From contig DAOVFC010000001.1 in the NCBI GenBank assembly GCA_030668645.1, forward strand, positions 1 to 34,109: 34,109 nucleotides of DNA, written 5' to 3'. The translations under genes and the position numbers were made by a program. Positions within the stretch are counted from its first letter, which is position 1; every line of letters begins with the position of its first letter. Below, one piece after another: positions 1 to 8,240 of this stretch. The notes beneath the pieces were generated by a model, which was not told where the DNA came from, made no database searches, and saw only the letters and a list, made by a program, of their open reading frames with translations. The DNA is from Candidatus Bathyarchaeota archaeon (GTDB lineage Archaea > Thermoproteota > Bathyarchaeia > Bathyarchaeales > Bathycorpusculaceae).

Positions 1-579
1 TATGGCAGCGCCCTGGCGGTTATGAACGAGGGATTTTGGCGTACGCCTTTAGGCGACTTGGAGATCGACGGTGAGTTAGCCAACCAGATTGTGCGTGAGT
101 CACGCATAGTGGATGTTGACGATTCTGCGCATAGGTTTGAACACTCAATTGAAGTTCAACTTCCGTTTCTCCAGTACCTTTACGGTTCAGAGTTCAGAAT
201 AGTGCCCATCTGCTTTTTGATGCAGGATCTAACCTCAGCAAGAGAGGTCGGCCAAGCAGTAGCCAAGGTTTTAGCTGGGAAAAACGGAGTTATCATAGCC
301 TCTTCGGATATGACGCATTATGAGCCTCAAGAAAGTGCAGAGAGAAAGGATAAGATGGTCCTTGAAGCTGTGGAGGCTATGAATGAACCGAAACTTTATT
401 CGGTTATTGAGGCTCACCGCGTTAGTGCTTGTGGTTATGGTCCAATAGCCGCTTTGATTACCGCCGCTAAGATTTTGGGAGTAAAAGAGGCAAAACTATT
501 ATGTCACAAAACCAGTGGAGATGTAACTGGGGACTACTCAAGTGTGGTTGGGTACGCCGCCGTATGCTTTACAAAATAG
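1..579 (+). CDS. MEMO/AmmeMemoRadiSam-B family protein, 5' end cut by window
   Basis: Reading frame is open from base 1, so the true start lies before the window; the first internal ATG is at 22 but the preceding residues (YGSALAV) belong to the family. Visible family signatures are DDSAHRFEHSIEVQLPFL, SSDMTHYEP and a CGYGPIAA segment near the C-terminus. MEMO proteins share a fold with class III extradiol dioxygenases, and the conserved His and Asp/Cys residues line a putative metal pocket; the cellular role in archaea is not established. It sits 9 nt before mevalonate kinase. A MEMO gene beside mvk is a recurrent archaeal arrangement, so it is probably the upstream gene of the isoprenoid operon. 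About 193 residues remain here; full-length members are about 270-290. Stop is TAG. The family assignment is firm, the function is not. Confidence 0.88.
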   Translation, partial: YGSALAVMNEGFWRTPLGDLEIDGELANQIVRESRIVDVDDSAHRFEHSIEVQLPFLQYLYGSEFRIVPICFLMQDLTSAREVGQAVAKVLAGKNGVIIASSDMTHYEPQESAERKDKMVLEAVEAMNEPKLYSVIEAHRVSACGYGPIAALITAAKILGVKEAKLLCHKTSGDVTGDYSSVVGYAAVCFTK

Positions 580-588
580 TGGTGTAAA

Positions 589-1572
589 ATGGGGGTTGTT
601 GCCTCAGCTCCCGCTAAGATAATACTTTTCGGAGAACACTTCGTAGTCTACGGCGAACCAGCCATAGTCCTAGCTATAGACAAAAGAACATACGCGAAAG
701 CGGAAAAACGCCACGATGAAAGCCTACACCTACGGTCAAAAAACCTTAACCTCGCCGGATGCTTCGAAAAAGAAAACTTCAAAGTTGAACAAGGCGACGC
801 AAGAGAAGCAAGATTGAAACTTGAACCTATAAAGCTGGCTGTGGAGAAGGTCTTAGAAATTCACGGAGAGAGTGTAGGCTTGAACGTTGAAGTCAGCTCA
901 ACAGTTCCTGTCGCCGCAGGTTTGGGGTCATCCGCAGCCGTGGCAGCCGCCGTGACAGCCGCTGTTGGTGCACTTTTAAGCGAAAAACTGTCAAAAGAAG
1001 ACGTGTTCCGCATCTCCTATGAAGCGGAAAAAGTTGTTCATGGAACCCCATCCGGGATAGACCCCGCAATTTCAACCTTCGGCGGCACACTTCTGTTTCA
1101 AACGGACACCGGGTTTAAGCCCTTAAACGTGAAAAACGATGTTCCGCTTGTTATCGGAGACACGTGCATCGAAAGGTCTACGCGTGTATTGGTTGCAAAG
1201 GTGCGGAACATGAGGGAGAGGTATCCGCATGTTGTGAAATTCATGATGAGAGCTGAACGTGAAATCGTTTTGAGAGCAATAGACGCGCTTAAAGGAAGCG
1301 ATTTGCAGACTCTTGGAGATTTAATGAATCTAAACCAAGCGTTGCTCTACGGATTAGGAGTCTCACACGAATCTTTAGAGCGGCTTATAAACGCTGCACG
1401 TAAGGCTGGTGCCTTAGGCGCAAAACTAACCGGTGCGGGCGGTGGCGGATGCATGATAGCCTTGGCAGAAAACGAAAAAGTTGAGCAAGTTTCGGAAGCC
1501 ATTCAAAGGGCGGGTGGAAGAACCTTCACAGCTAAGAAAACGGATGAGGGTGTCAGGATTGAGCAAGCCTAG
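589..1572 (+). CDS. mvk: mevalonate kinase (GHMP kinase family)
   Basis: 327 aa. It phosphorylates mevalonate with ATP to 5-phosphomevalonate in the cytosol, an entry step of isoprenoid lipid synthesis. All three GHMP motifs are visible: APAKIILFGEHFVVYG at residues 7-22, the phosphate-binding VPVAAGLGSSAAVAAAV at about 106-122, and GAKLTGAGGGGCMI in the C-terminal half. HGTPSGIDPA (about 151-160) supplies the catalytic Asp typical of mevalonate kinases and separates it from homoserine kinase and from phosphomevalonate kinase. Start ATG lies 9 nt after the MEMO stop. The 3' end overlaps the isopentenyl phosphate kinase start by 14 nt, pointing to translational coupling in one operon. No decarboxylase or phosphomevalonate-processing gene is visible in the window, so the middle steps of the pathway are encoded elsewhere. 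Confidence 0.95.
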   Translation: MGVVASAPAKIILFGEHFVVYGEPAIVLAIDKRTYAKAEKRHDESLHLRSKNLNLAGCFEKENFKVEQGDAREARLKLEPIKLAVEKVLEIHGESVGLNVEVSSTVPVAAGLGSSAAVAAAVTAAVGALLSEKLSKEDVFRISYEAEKVVHGTPSGIDPAISTFGGTLLFQTDTGFKPLNVKNDVPLVIGDTCIERSTRVLVAKVRNMRERYPHVVKFMMRAEREIVLRAIDALKGSDLQTLGDLMNLNQALLYGLGVSHESLERLINAARKAGALGAKLTGAGGGGCMIALAENEKVEQVSEAIQRAGGRTFTAKKTDEGVRIEQA

Positions 1573-2359
1573 AACCACTGTTCTGAAGATCGGCGGCTCG
1601 GTCATAACCGACAAGCATGGAGAGCTTAAAGCTCAAATGCAAGTTATAAACCGTTTAGCGGATGAGATTCGAAAAGTCGACATCCAAAATCTTATAATAG
1701 TCCACGGCGGCGGAAGCTTCGGACATCCACCAGCGGAAAAATACAGAATTAAAGAAGGGTTCAAAAAGGATTCTCAAAGAGTCGGCTTTTCCGAAACACA
1801 TCATGTTATGACGGTGCTCAACGGTTTATTCATGGATGCGTTGATATGGCGTAGTATTCCAGCGGTGAGCGTCACGTCTTCATCATGTATAATGACAAAA
1901 AACGGTCGAATCCAACGTTTTGAGGATGCACCTTTGAAGGCGCTGTTAGAAATGGGGTTCATACCTGTCCTCTACGGAGACGCTGTGCTGGACACGGAAC
2001 TGGGCTTCACAATATTATCAGGTGATCAGATAGTTTCCACGCTTGCAACGAGATTCAACGCAGAACGCATCATAATAGGCGTTGACGTTGACGGACTGTA
2101 CGACGCTGACCCAAAGGTTAAGAAATCCGCGAGAATATTCGAGCATCTAACGTTAAAAGAGCTTAAAAGCCTTCATAGCAAACTTCACAAGCCAACATCA
2201 CACGATGTCACAGGCGGCATGTTCGGCAAGATAGACGAGCTTATACCAGCAATCAAGCAGGGAATCCCCACAATCATCGTGAACGCCACAAAACCAAACT
2301 ATATTTACAAGGCGCTTAAAGGAGAAAAAGTGAGAGGTACATTAATCGAGAGGGAGTGA
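1559..2359 (+). CDS. ipk: isopentenyl phosphate kinase
   Basis: 266 aa from the TTG at 1559. Converts isopentenyl phosphate plus ATP to isopentenyl diphosphate, the hallmark step of the archaeal alternate mevalonate pathway. Amino-acid-kinase fold: TVLKIGGSVITDK at the N-terminus (phosphate-binding Lys and Gly), then VHGGGSFGHPPAEKY, where the His is the family's catalytic His that distinguishes IPK from other amino-acid kinases, and later YGDAVLD and ILSGDQI for nucleotide binding. Start choice: in-frame ATG at 1544 and a far upstream ATG at 1481 exist, but the TTG has a GAGGGTG Shine-Dalgarno-like sequence about 8 nt upstream and gives the normal family length and N-terminus. It overlaps the mvk end by 14 nt and is followed 3 nt later by the IPP isomerase gene. 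Confidence 0.92.
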   Translation: MSKPRTTVLKIGGSVITDKHGELKAQMQVINRLADEIRKVDIQNLIIVHGGGSFGHPPAEKYRIKEGFKKDSQRVGFSETHHVMTVLNGLFMDALIWRSIPAVSVTSSSCIMTKNGRIQRFEDAPLKALLEMGFIPVLYGDAVLDTELGFTILSGDQIVSTLATRFNAERIIIGVDVDGLYDADPKVKKSARIFEHLTLKELKSLHSKLHKPTSHDVTGGMFGKIDELIPAIKQGIPTIIVNATKPNYIYKALKGEKVRGTLIERE

Positions 2360-2362
2360 GAG

Positions 2363-3466
2363 TTGGCTAAAGAAATAAGAAAACGCAAAGCGGACCACAT
2401 CAGAATTTCTCTAAACCAGAACGTTCAGGCTAGAAAAACCACGACAGGCTTTGAAGACATACATTTCGTTCACAAGGCTTTGCCAGAGATTGACAGGAAA
2501 AAAATAGACCTGTCAACAACCGTGTTTAACCACAAGTTCGAGGCGCCGTTAATCGTGGGTGCGATAACAGGCGGAACAGAAGAGGCAAAAAAAATCAACG
2601 CGGTTATCGCTGAGGCTGTGGAAAAGCTGGGTCTGGGAATGGGTGTTGGAAGCCAAAGGGCGGCGATAGAAAACAAGAAACTCGAAAAAACCTTTGCAAT
2701 AGCTAGGAAAAAGGCTCCAACAGCCTTTCTAATAGCGAACCTAGGCGGACCACAACTCGTGAAGGGGTACGACATAAACGAGGTTAAAAAAGCCATAGAA
2801 ATGATTGAAGCAGACGCTGTCGCAATACACCTGAACCCGCTTCAGGAGGCGATTCAGCCGGAAGGAGAAACAGACTTTAGAGGACTTCTAGAAAAAATAG
2901 GCGGAATCGCCAGAAAGCTGGATACACCTGTGATTGTCAAGGAAACAGGCGCAGGCGTAGCGGCTGAGGAAGCGGAAAAATTTGAAGCCAAGAGTATTAA
3001 AGGCATAGATGTGAGCGGGGCAGGCGGCACAAGCTGGGCAGCGGTTGAGCATTACCGAGCAAAAAGGCATAGAAAAAGTTTCCAACGCAGATTAGGCGAC
3101 GTTTTCTGGGACTGGGGCATACCAACGGCGGCAAGCCTAGTCGAAGTCTCCCAAACCGTGAGCATTCCGGTTATCGCTTCCGGAGGAATACGCACCGGAA
3201 CGGACATGGCTAAAGCCTTAGCCTTGGGTGCAAGCCTAACAAGTCTCTCGGCTCCGATATTGAGAGCGGCGGTCAAAGGCGTAAAAGAAACAAAGAGTGA
3301 ACTTTCGCTTTTAATGGAAGAATTAAGAAACACAATGTTCCTTGTAGGCGCGGATTCCGTGCAAGCATTGCGCAAAAAGCCTGTTGTCATAACCGGGAAA
3401 ACCGCAGAATGGTTGCGGATAAGAGGGTTTAATCCTGAAAAATACGCCCAGAGAAGGGAAGGTTAA
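2363..3466 (+). CDS. fni: type 2 isopentenyl-diphosphate isomerase (FMN-dependent)
   Basis: 367 aa, TTG start preceded by a GAGGGAG Shine-Dalgarno. Interconverts IPP and DMAPP using reduced FMN and Mg2+, giving the allylic primer for prenyl chain elongation. TIM-barrel signatures in order: RKTTTGFEDIHFVHKALPEI near residues 24-43, the FMN-binding GAITGGT (67-73), GMGVGSQRAA (92-101), IANLGGPQL, HLNPLQEAIQPEGETDF (156-172; Gln and Glu of the active site and metal), VKETGAGV, DVSGAGGTSW (216-225) and the phosphate loop IASGGIRTGTDMAKALALGA. Length and motif order are normal. It lies between ipk and the prenyl synthase gene with 3-nt gaps on both sides, so the four pathway genes are surely co-transcribed. 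Confidence 0.95.
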   Translation: MAKEIRKRKADHIRISLNQNVQARKTTTGFEDIHFVHKALPEIDRKKIDLSTTVFNHKFEAPLIVGAITGGTEEAKKINAVIAEAVEKLGLGMGVGSQRAAIENKKLEKTFAIARKKAPTAFLIANLGGPQLVKGYDINEVKKAIEMIEADAVAIHLNPLQEAIQPEGETDFRGLLEKIGGIARKLDTPVIVKETGAGVAAEEAEKFEAKSIKGIDVSGAGGTSWAAVEHYRAKRHRKSFQRRLGDVFWDWGIPTAASLVEVSQTVSIPVIASGGIRTGTDMAKALALGASLTSLSAPILRAAVKGVKETKSELSLLMEELRNTMFLVGADSVQALRKKPVVITGKTAEWLRIRGFNPEKYAQRREG

Positions 3467-3469
3467 AAT

Positions 3470-4540
3470 TTGGATATTGAAAAACTCCTCCAAGAAAAAG
3501 CAGCGTTAATAGACAAAGTTATTGAGAAATATATTCCGAGAGAATTTTCTGAAAACGCAACAGTTTTCGAGTTAAATCCGCCGCGTTACGCCTACAACCT
3601 ATATGCGCTGAACAAAGCAGTCTCCAAGCCTATCTGGGAGTTCCTTGACAGAGGCGGAAAAAGATGGCGACCGGCACTTTTCCTTTTAATCTGCGAAGCG
3701 TTAGGCAAAAACCCAGACGATTTCGCTGACTTTGCCATAATCCCGGAGATAATCCACAACGGAACGCTGATGATAGATGATATAGAGGACGCCTCAGAGT
3801 TTCGAAGGGGGAAACCGTGCACGTACAAGATCTTCGGCTTAGACATAGCCATAAACGCTGGAAACGCCATGTACTATCTGCCGCTTCTGCCACTAATAAA
3901 AAACAGAGAAAGAATTTCCGCAGAAAAGCTCTGCAGGATATACGAAACCTACGTGCAAGAGATGATTAGCCTAAGCTTCGGTCAAGCGATGGACATAACG
4001 TGGCACAAAGGCTTGGCAAACGCAAACGAAATTAACGAAAGAGATTACCTGCAAATGTGTGCTTACAAGACGGGTACTTTAGCGAGGATGGCTGCAAAAA
4101 TCGCCGCTGTCTTGGCTGACGCAACCCCTGAACTTGTTGAAAGGCTTGGACGTTTTGCCGAGAGTGTAGGTGTAGCCTTTCAGGTGCAAGACGATGTCTT
4201 GGATTTAACAAGCGTAGACTTTGCCAAAAAGAAGGGTGGACGCGGACAAGACATAACAGAAGGAAAACGAACCCTCGTTGTCATCCACACCTTAAAAACC
4301 GCAGAGCCTAAAGATAGAGAAAGACTCATCGAGATCCTTAACATGCACACCACCAATCAAAAGCTTAGGGACGAAGCCATAGCGATTATGCAAAAATACG
4401 GTTCAATAGAGTACGTGAAAGGGTTCGCCGGAAGAATGGTTGAGGAAAGCTGGAGGGAAGTTGAAACGCTTTTGCCGATTTCGGAAGCGAAGGAAAGGTT
4501 AAACGCCTTCGCAAGATACCTGATTGAAAGGGAAATCTGA
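3470..4540 (+). CDS. idsA: polyprenyl (geranylgeranyl-type) diphosphate synthase
   Basis: 356 aa, TTG start with a GGGAAGG Shine-Dalgarno about 10 nt upstream. Condenses IPP onto allylic diphosphates to build the chains of ether lipids. All-alpha trans-prenyltransferase: GGKRWRP at residues 62-68, first Asp-rich motif DDIED at 103-107 followed by RRGKP, and second Asp-rich motif DDVLD at 241-245. The residue five before the first Asp-rich motif, which limits chain length in archaeal C20 enzymes and is usually aromatic, is Gly98 here, with Thr at minus 4. This suggests a roomier pocket and possibly a product longer than C20, so the exact product is not certain. It is the last clearly isoprenoid gene of the operon; gltX starts 30 nt downstream. 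Confidence 0.9.
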   Translation: MDIEKLLQEKAALIDKVIEKYIPREFSENATVFELNPPRYAYNLYALNKAVSKPIWEFLDRGGKRWRPALFLLICEALGKNPDDFADFAIIPEIIHNGTLMIDDIEDASEFRRGKPCTYKIFGLDIAINAGNAMYYLPLLPLIKNRERISAEKLCRIYETYVQEMISLSFGQAMDITWHKGLANANEINERDYLQMCAYKTGTLARMAAKIAAVLADATPELVERLGRFAESVGVAFQVQDDVLDLTSVDFAKKKGGRGQDITEGKRTLVVIHTLKTAEPKDRERLIEILNMHTTNQKLRDEAIAIMQKYGSIEYVKGFAGRMVEESWREVETLLPISEAKERLNAFARYLIEREI

Positions 4541-4570
4541 AGTCTCAGCTTACGAAAGAGAGTTAAACCG

Positions 4571-6325
4571 TTGAAAAAAGAAGAGAATACGGAACTCAGA
4601 GAACTGATTCGAAAGTTTGCTTTGCTAAACGCTATTCAACACCACGGCAAAGCACAAGCAGGACCGGTTATCGGAAAACTGCTGGCTGAAAGGCGAGAAT
4701 TAAGAGCGAAAGTCAAGGAAATATCCGATCTTGTTGAAGAAATCGTTCAAGAGGTTAACAGCCTCCCGTTAAGCGAACAGAGATGTATCGTTGAAGAGAA
4801 ATGGCCCGAGACGCTTGTCAAGGAAAGAATTGAGGAGGAAAAGCGTCTTCCGCCCTTACCGAACGTGAATAGATACACTCAAGTGGTTACACGTTTTTCG
4901 CCTAATCCAGACTGTGTCCTGCACCTAGGTTCGGCGAGAGCCATAGTTTTATGCTACGAGTACGCGCGCATGTACAAGGGTAAATTTTTGCTACGGTTTG
5001 AAGACACGGATCCGAAGCTGAAAAGACCGGTTTTGGAGCTTTATGACTGTGTAAGAGAGGATTTGGCTTGGCTTGGGTGCAAGCCCGACGAGGAATACAT
5101 TCAGAGCGATAGAATACTCGTTTATTACGACTACGCTGAAAAATTGCTGAAGGATGGAAACGCTTACGTCTGCACGTGCCAACCGCAGAAGTTCAGAGAA
5201 AGAACGCTAGCCAAAAAACCATGCGAATGTCGTGATTTGCCACCTGAGGAACAGCTTGAGAGATGGACACGCATGCTGCAGGGCGGCTACGGAGAAGGTG
5301 AGGTCGTGGTACGTGTGAAAACAGATTTGAACCATCCGAACCCAGCGGTTCGAGACTGGCCTGCACTGCGAGTCATCGACTCCGAAAAGTATCCTCATCC
5401 ACGCGTCGGAAGCAAATATCATGTCTGGCCACTTTACAATTTCGCCTGTGGAATAGACGACCACTTGATGAGTGTAACACATATAATCCGTGGAAAAGAA
5501 CACCTAACAAACAAGGTTCGTCAAGAATACATGTACAAGTATTTAGGCTGGCGGTATCCGGACTCCATACACTACGGCAGACTCAAAATCAAAGGAGCAT
5601 CCCTAAGCAAGTCAAAAATCGTTCAGGGAATAAGGGAAGGTCTCTTCAAGGGTTGGGATGACCCCCGCTTGGCAACTTTCGCAGCTTTGAGACGGCGTGG
5701 GATAACGCCGGAAGCGATTAAGAGACTGATAATCGACGTCGGACCCAAAACTTCAGATGTTGTTCTAAGCTGGGAGAACCTTTACGCGCACAACCGTAAA
5801 ATCTTGGATCCGAAAGCAAACAGATACTTCTTCGTGTACAACCCGATAGAACTGACGGTTAAAAGCATCCCTGAACCGTTCACGTCAAAGATCAACTTGC
5901 ACCCGGACCATCCTGAAAGAGGAGTCAGAGAATACACGGTAAAGCCTGAAGGAGAAGACAGACATGCACGTTTCTGGGTTTCAAGAGAAGATGTGGACGC
6001 TTCGAGAGTTGGAGATATGATTCGCCTCATGGAGTTGTTCAACATAAGAATCGAGAAAGTGAGTGCGTGTTCGGCTGAAGCGGTTTTCACCAGCGAATCC
6101 TACAGGGAGGCAAGAAAGGTGGGAGCACCGCTTATTCACTGGATACTCATAGGAGCCGATATGCCGTGTCAAGTTGCTATGCCTGATGCAACATTGGCGG
6201 AGGGAATAGCTGAAAAAGTTTGCAAACAATTAAAGTCAGACGATACGATTCAGTTTGAGAGATTCGGCTTCGTCAGAGTCGACAGGGTTAACACGAAATT
6301 AACGGCTTACTACGCCCATAGATGA
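4571..6325 (+). CDS. gltX: glutamyl-tRNA synthetase, archaeal type
   Basis: 584 aa, TTG start. Charges tRNA-Glu (and tRNA-Gln in archaea that use the transamidation route) with glutamate. The first 100 residues are the archaeal/eukaryotic N-terminal extension. The catalytic class I Rossmann fold begins at VVTRFSPNP, with the HIGH signature in the variant HLGS at 118-121, FEDTDP at about 143-148 and the KMSKS loop as SLSKSK at 344-349. Cys pairs CTC (201-203) and CEC (218-220) form the zinc-binding insertion seen in many archaeal and bacterial GluRS. The C-terminal third is a beta-barrel anticodon-binding domain of the GlnRS/archaeal GluRS class rather than the bacterial helical one. Lies between idsA and SRP19 on the same strand, with an 18-nt gap to SRP19, so read-through is likely. 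Confidence 0.95.
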   Translation: MKKEENTELRELIRKFALLNAIQHHGKAQAGPVIGKLLAERRELRAKVKEISDLVEEIVQEVNSLPLSEQRCIVEEKWPETLVKERIEEEKRLPPLPNVNRYTQVVTRFSPNPDCVLHLGSARAIVLCYEYARMYKGKFLLRFEDTDPKLKRPVLELYDCVREDLAWLGCKPDEEYIQSDRILVYYDYAEKLLKDGNAYVCTCQPQKFRERTLAKKPCECRDLPPEEQLERWTRMLQGGYGEGEVVVRVKTDLNHPNPAVRDWPALRVIDSEKYPHPRVGSKYHVWPLYNFACGIDDHLMSVTHIIRGKEHLTNKVRQEYMYKYLGWRYPDSIHYGRLKIKGASLSKSKIVQGIREGLFKGWDDPRLATFAALRRRGITPEAIKRLIIDVGPKTSDVVLSWENLYAHNRKILDPKANRYFFVYNPIELTVKSIPEPFTSKINLHPDHPERGVREYTVKPEGEDRHARFWVSREDVDASRVGDMIRLMELFNIRIEKVSACSAEAVFTSESYREARKVGAPLIHWILIGADMPCQVAMPDATLAEGIAEKVCKQLKSDDTIQFERFGFVRVDRVNTKLTAYYAHR

Positions 6326-6343
6326 TGGAAGGAGCGAACAGAA

Positions 6344-6643
6344 TTGCGCAAACAAGACAAGATGGTTATATGGCCTGTTTACTTCGATTCGACGAAAACG
6401 AGAAATGAAGGAAGGCGAATCCCGAAAAGTTTGGCGGTGGCGTCTCCCAAAATTTTGGAGATAAAACAAGCGGTGGCAAAACTCGGTTTAGATCATGAAC
6501 TTGTATTGGATGCTGACTATCCGAAGACTCCTCGGCTGAAAACAGGTATGCTGTTGGTGGCAAAAAAGGAACCGAAAAACCAGATAATCAAAAAGATTGC
6601 TAAGCAGCTACCGAAAATCCGCAGTGCAGCCACAACAAAATAG
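6344..6643 (+). CDS. srp19: signal recognition particle 19 kDa protein
   Basis: 99 aa. Binds the tips of helices 6 and 8 of SRP RNA and promotes assembly of SRP54, for co-translational targeting to the membrane. The family signature is MVIWPVYFDSTKTRNEGRRIPK at the N-terminus (WPVYFD, then the basic GRRIPK), then a central AVASPKILEIKQA and a basic lysine-rich C-terminus that contacts RNA. Length matches archaeal SRP19 (about 90-100). TTG start at 6344 has a GGAAGGAG Shine-Dalgarno about 10 nt upstream, which decides the start. It follows gltX by 18 nt and ends the + strand operon; the next 400 nt hold no intact gene. Confidence 0.92.
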   Translation: MRKQDKMVIWPVYFDSTKTRNEGRRIPKSLAVASPKILEIKQAVAKLGLDHELVLDADYPKTPRLKTGMLLVAKKEPKNQIIKKIAKQLPKIRSAATTK

Positions 6644-6800
6644 GGTTTAACTTATCTTATGTAGCGCGCGCTGTTACTTGCACATCCAGATGCTCTCCAT
6701 CAAACGATATTATTTAAAGGTGGAACAGTCACCACGCAGTATTATTGAGTCGACCCTTTAGAAGCCATTGGGAATGTGCTCTAATTCGAACTTTACGATT

Positions 6801-7005
6801 TTATTTATCATTTCTTTGTTCATGTTGATTTCTTCTCATTTGGAATGTGAATCCAGCAATCTTCGCTCCTTTGCCCACGTAAACATAGTGTCCGAGTACA
6901 CGATTACTGCCTGTTTCAACGTTTTTCCCCGCGGACGAAGCGTCAGACCTTTGTGTCTTCTCTTATCTTAGCGGTTTTATCAACAATCGCAGTGGACGTA
7001 AACAC
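6801..7005 (-). pseudogene. decayed hexapeptide-repeat acyltransferase fragment
   Basis: Read on the minus strand, a GTG at 7005 opens a short frame giving STAIVDKTAKIREDTKV, which stops at TGA 6943-6945. In another frame, from about 6922 to 6858, the text resumes as VLGHYVYVGKGAKI. Both match consecutive turns of the left-handed beta-helix of WbbJ/LpxA-like acetyltransferases (pattern hPTAIVD..AKIGEGTKV, then IG..VYVGKG.KIG). The similarity stops abruptly at 6858, where a repeated block (6819-6857) begins. This is a truncated, frameshifted remnant, perhaps left from a surface-polysaccharide locus related to the glycosyltransferases downstream. The family call rests on motif resemblance only. 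The rest of the 6644-7050 gap shows no other gene. Confidence 0.5.
6819..6857. repeat. 39-nt degenerate direct repeat, copy 1
   Basis: Matches 10633-10671 at 33 of 39 positions in the same orientation, and all six differences are transitions. The block begins TTCATGTT and ends CCAGC on the + strand. Read on the minus strand it looks like a 5' untranslated region: an AGAAG/AGAGG purine run followed 6-7 nt later by ATGAA. One edge coincides with loss of acyltransferase similarity at 6858, suggesting a junction. Confidence 0.55.
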
Positions 7006-7050
7006 CCTTCACAAGAGAAAAACCGTTGAGACGTTAATCCTCTTTTTGAA

Positions 7051-7980
7051 CTAGACATCCTTGGTGACTTTTTTACTGTATTCGTCCCAGCTCTTGATTA
7101 TTTCATTTAGAAGTTCGGGCTGTAGGTTGTAGAAGGCTTCGACATCCTTCTCTTTAAAGAAAACCCTCACAGCGAAAGTTCTCTGAAGCCTGTCTAGTCC
7201 AACACTCCCCATGTAACCCATGTAGTCTGTAGCGACGGTCACCTCAGGTTTCTTTACAAACACTTCCTTGTGCCTATTGTAGAAGGAGTCGATGACCGGA
7301 GCGATGCAGTTTTCGATCAACCCTGCATTTGTAATGTCCCCGGGGAGGGTGGGTGGGAAACCCACTCTGAACGTATAGTCAACTATATCCTTTTTGGAGT
7401 AGTTCAAGATTCGGCTGTCTAAGATTTGTTTGTTAGGGATATCCATGAGGTTGTGGGTAGGCGTGTAGATCTTTGTGTAGTTAACCGTTATCTCCCTGAC
7501 TTGACCTTCCACGTTTCCTATCTTCACGTAGTCTGATACTGTGAAGGGTCTGGATATCATGATGTATAATCCTGCTAGGAAGTTTCCAACGGTCTGTGTG
7601 GCGGCGAAACCTATGGCAGCACCGCTTAGGGCAGAGAGGCTCAGAATAACGCTTGTGTCTATGTTGAATATTGGGAGGATTATGGTTATAGCGGTGGCAA
7701 AGATGACGATTCGCGCGATCACCTTGAACACGTTTTCTATGTGCTCCACCAAACCAATCCTTTTAGAATACCGCTTGATCGCTCCTCCAACCACTCGATC
7801 GGCGACGATCGCCCCGACTAAAACGATGACCGCCTTCAAAGCCAGAACCATGTTGTCTAAGGTAACAAAATCTAAGCTTCCTAGCTCTTGGAGAACGTCC
7901 CATTGCGCTGCGAAATAGCTGATTGCACCCATAGCTACGATGATCAAGATTATAGCCGTAGCATAAGCAATCCTATTCAT
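7051..7980 (-). CDS. MscS-family small-conductance mechanosensitive channel
   Basis: 309 aa, ATG start at 7980, TAG stop. Predicted heptameric membrane channel that opens under tension to release solutes on osmotic downshift. Membrane segments: about residues 4-25, 45-66 and 88-107, then the pore helix TM3 from VILSLSALSGAAIGFAATQ, Gly/Ala-rich as in MscS, followed by NFLAGLYIMISRPF. The cytosolic beta domain starts with FTVSDYVKIGNVEGQVREI, the most conserved MscS signature, and includes the IPNKQIL segment. The C-terminal alpha/beta domain is complete. It stands alone on the minus strand between + strand genes. Its likely promoter is one side of the divergent element at 8181-8240, giving a leader of roughly 180 nt that contains a 28-codon ORF. 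Confidence 0.9.
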   Translation of the reverse strand: MNRIAYATAIILIIVAMGAISYFAAQWDVLQELGSLDFVTLDNMVLALKAVIVLVGAIVADRVVGGAIKRYSKRIGLVEHIENVFKVIARIVIFATAITIILPIFNIDTSVILSLSALSGAAIGFAATQTVGNFLAGLYIMISRPFTVSDYVKIGNVEGQVREITVNYTKIYTPTHNLMDIPNKQILDSRILNYSKKDIVDYTFRVGFPPTLPGDITNAGLIENCIAPVIDSFYNRHKEVFVKKPEVTVATDYMGYMGSVGLDRLQRTFAVRVFFKEKDVEAFYNLQPELLNEIIKSWDEYSKKVTKDV

Positions 7981-8021
7981 CCATGTACACCACTGATCAA
8001 TCGCTTAGGTGCCTTCGGATT

Positions 8022-8108
8022 TTATTCTCGGTCGGAACATGTCTCATGCATCCTTTCTTCCACTTCTTCCTCCAACTCACTCACTGCCATGATTATGGAT
8101 TTTTTCAT
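8022..8108 (-). CDS. possible 28-aa acidic peptide upstream of mscS
   Basis: ATG at 8106-8108, TAA at 8022-8024 on the minus strand, 42 nt upstream of the channel start and in the same presumed leader. The peptide begins MKKSIIMAVSELEEEVEER, a short amphipathic, acidic helix. I do not recognise it. It could be a leader peptide, a small protein or chance. Support is only its position between a TATA box (8186-8195) and mscS. Confidence 0.25.
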   Translation of the reverse strand: MKKSIIMAVSELEEEVEERMHETCSDRE

Positions 8109-8180
8109 AGATTGCCTTCAACAAATGTTTCTCGCGCGCGCTTAAATTCTTTCCTTCTTTCGTTTCAAGTAAGATCTTTA

Positions 8181-8240
8181 AGGATTTATATAAAAGACTT
8201 GCTATTTTTCATCTAAATCGAAAATCCTTTATATAGTGGC
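8181..8240. promoter_or_regulatory. probable bidirectional promoter with shared 40-nt core
   Basis: Two TATA-like boxes face outward: TTTATATAAA at 8185-8194 (for the minus strand, toward mscS) and TTTATATAG at 8229-8237 (for the plus strand, toward the glycosyltransferases, start 8431). Between them lies a block (8187-8230) that recurs in inverted orientation at 10701-10740, also between two opposed TATA-like boxes. About 36 of 40 aligned bases agree, with a 2-nt gap. A 6-bp hairpin, AACGGT/ACCGTT with a 7-nt loop, follows near 8263-8281. The remaining 8282-8430 leader shows no gene. Confidence 0.5.

Noticed and set aside
6768..6971. 67-codon + strand frame after SRP19
   Set aside because: The minus strand of the same DNA carries the acyltransferase remnant, and the + frame spans the 39-nt repeat with no ribosome site.
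7541..7918. 125-codon + strand frame opposite mscS
   Set aside because: Complement of the MscS membrane segments; composition reflects the codon use of the real gene on the other strand.
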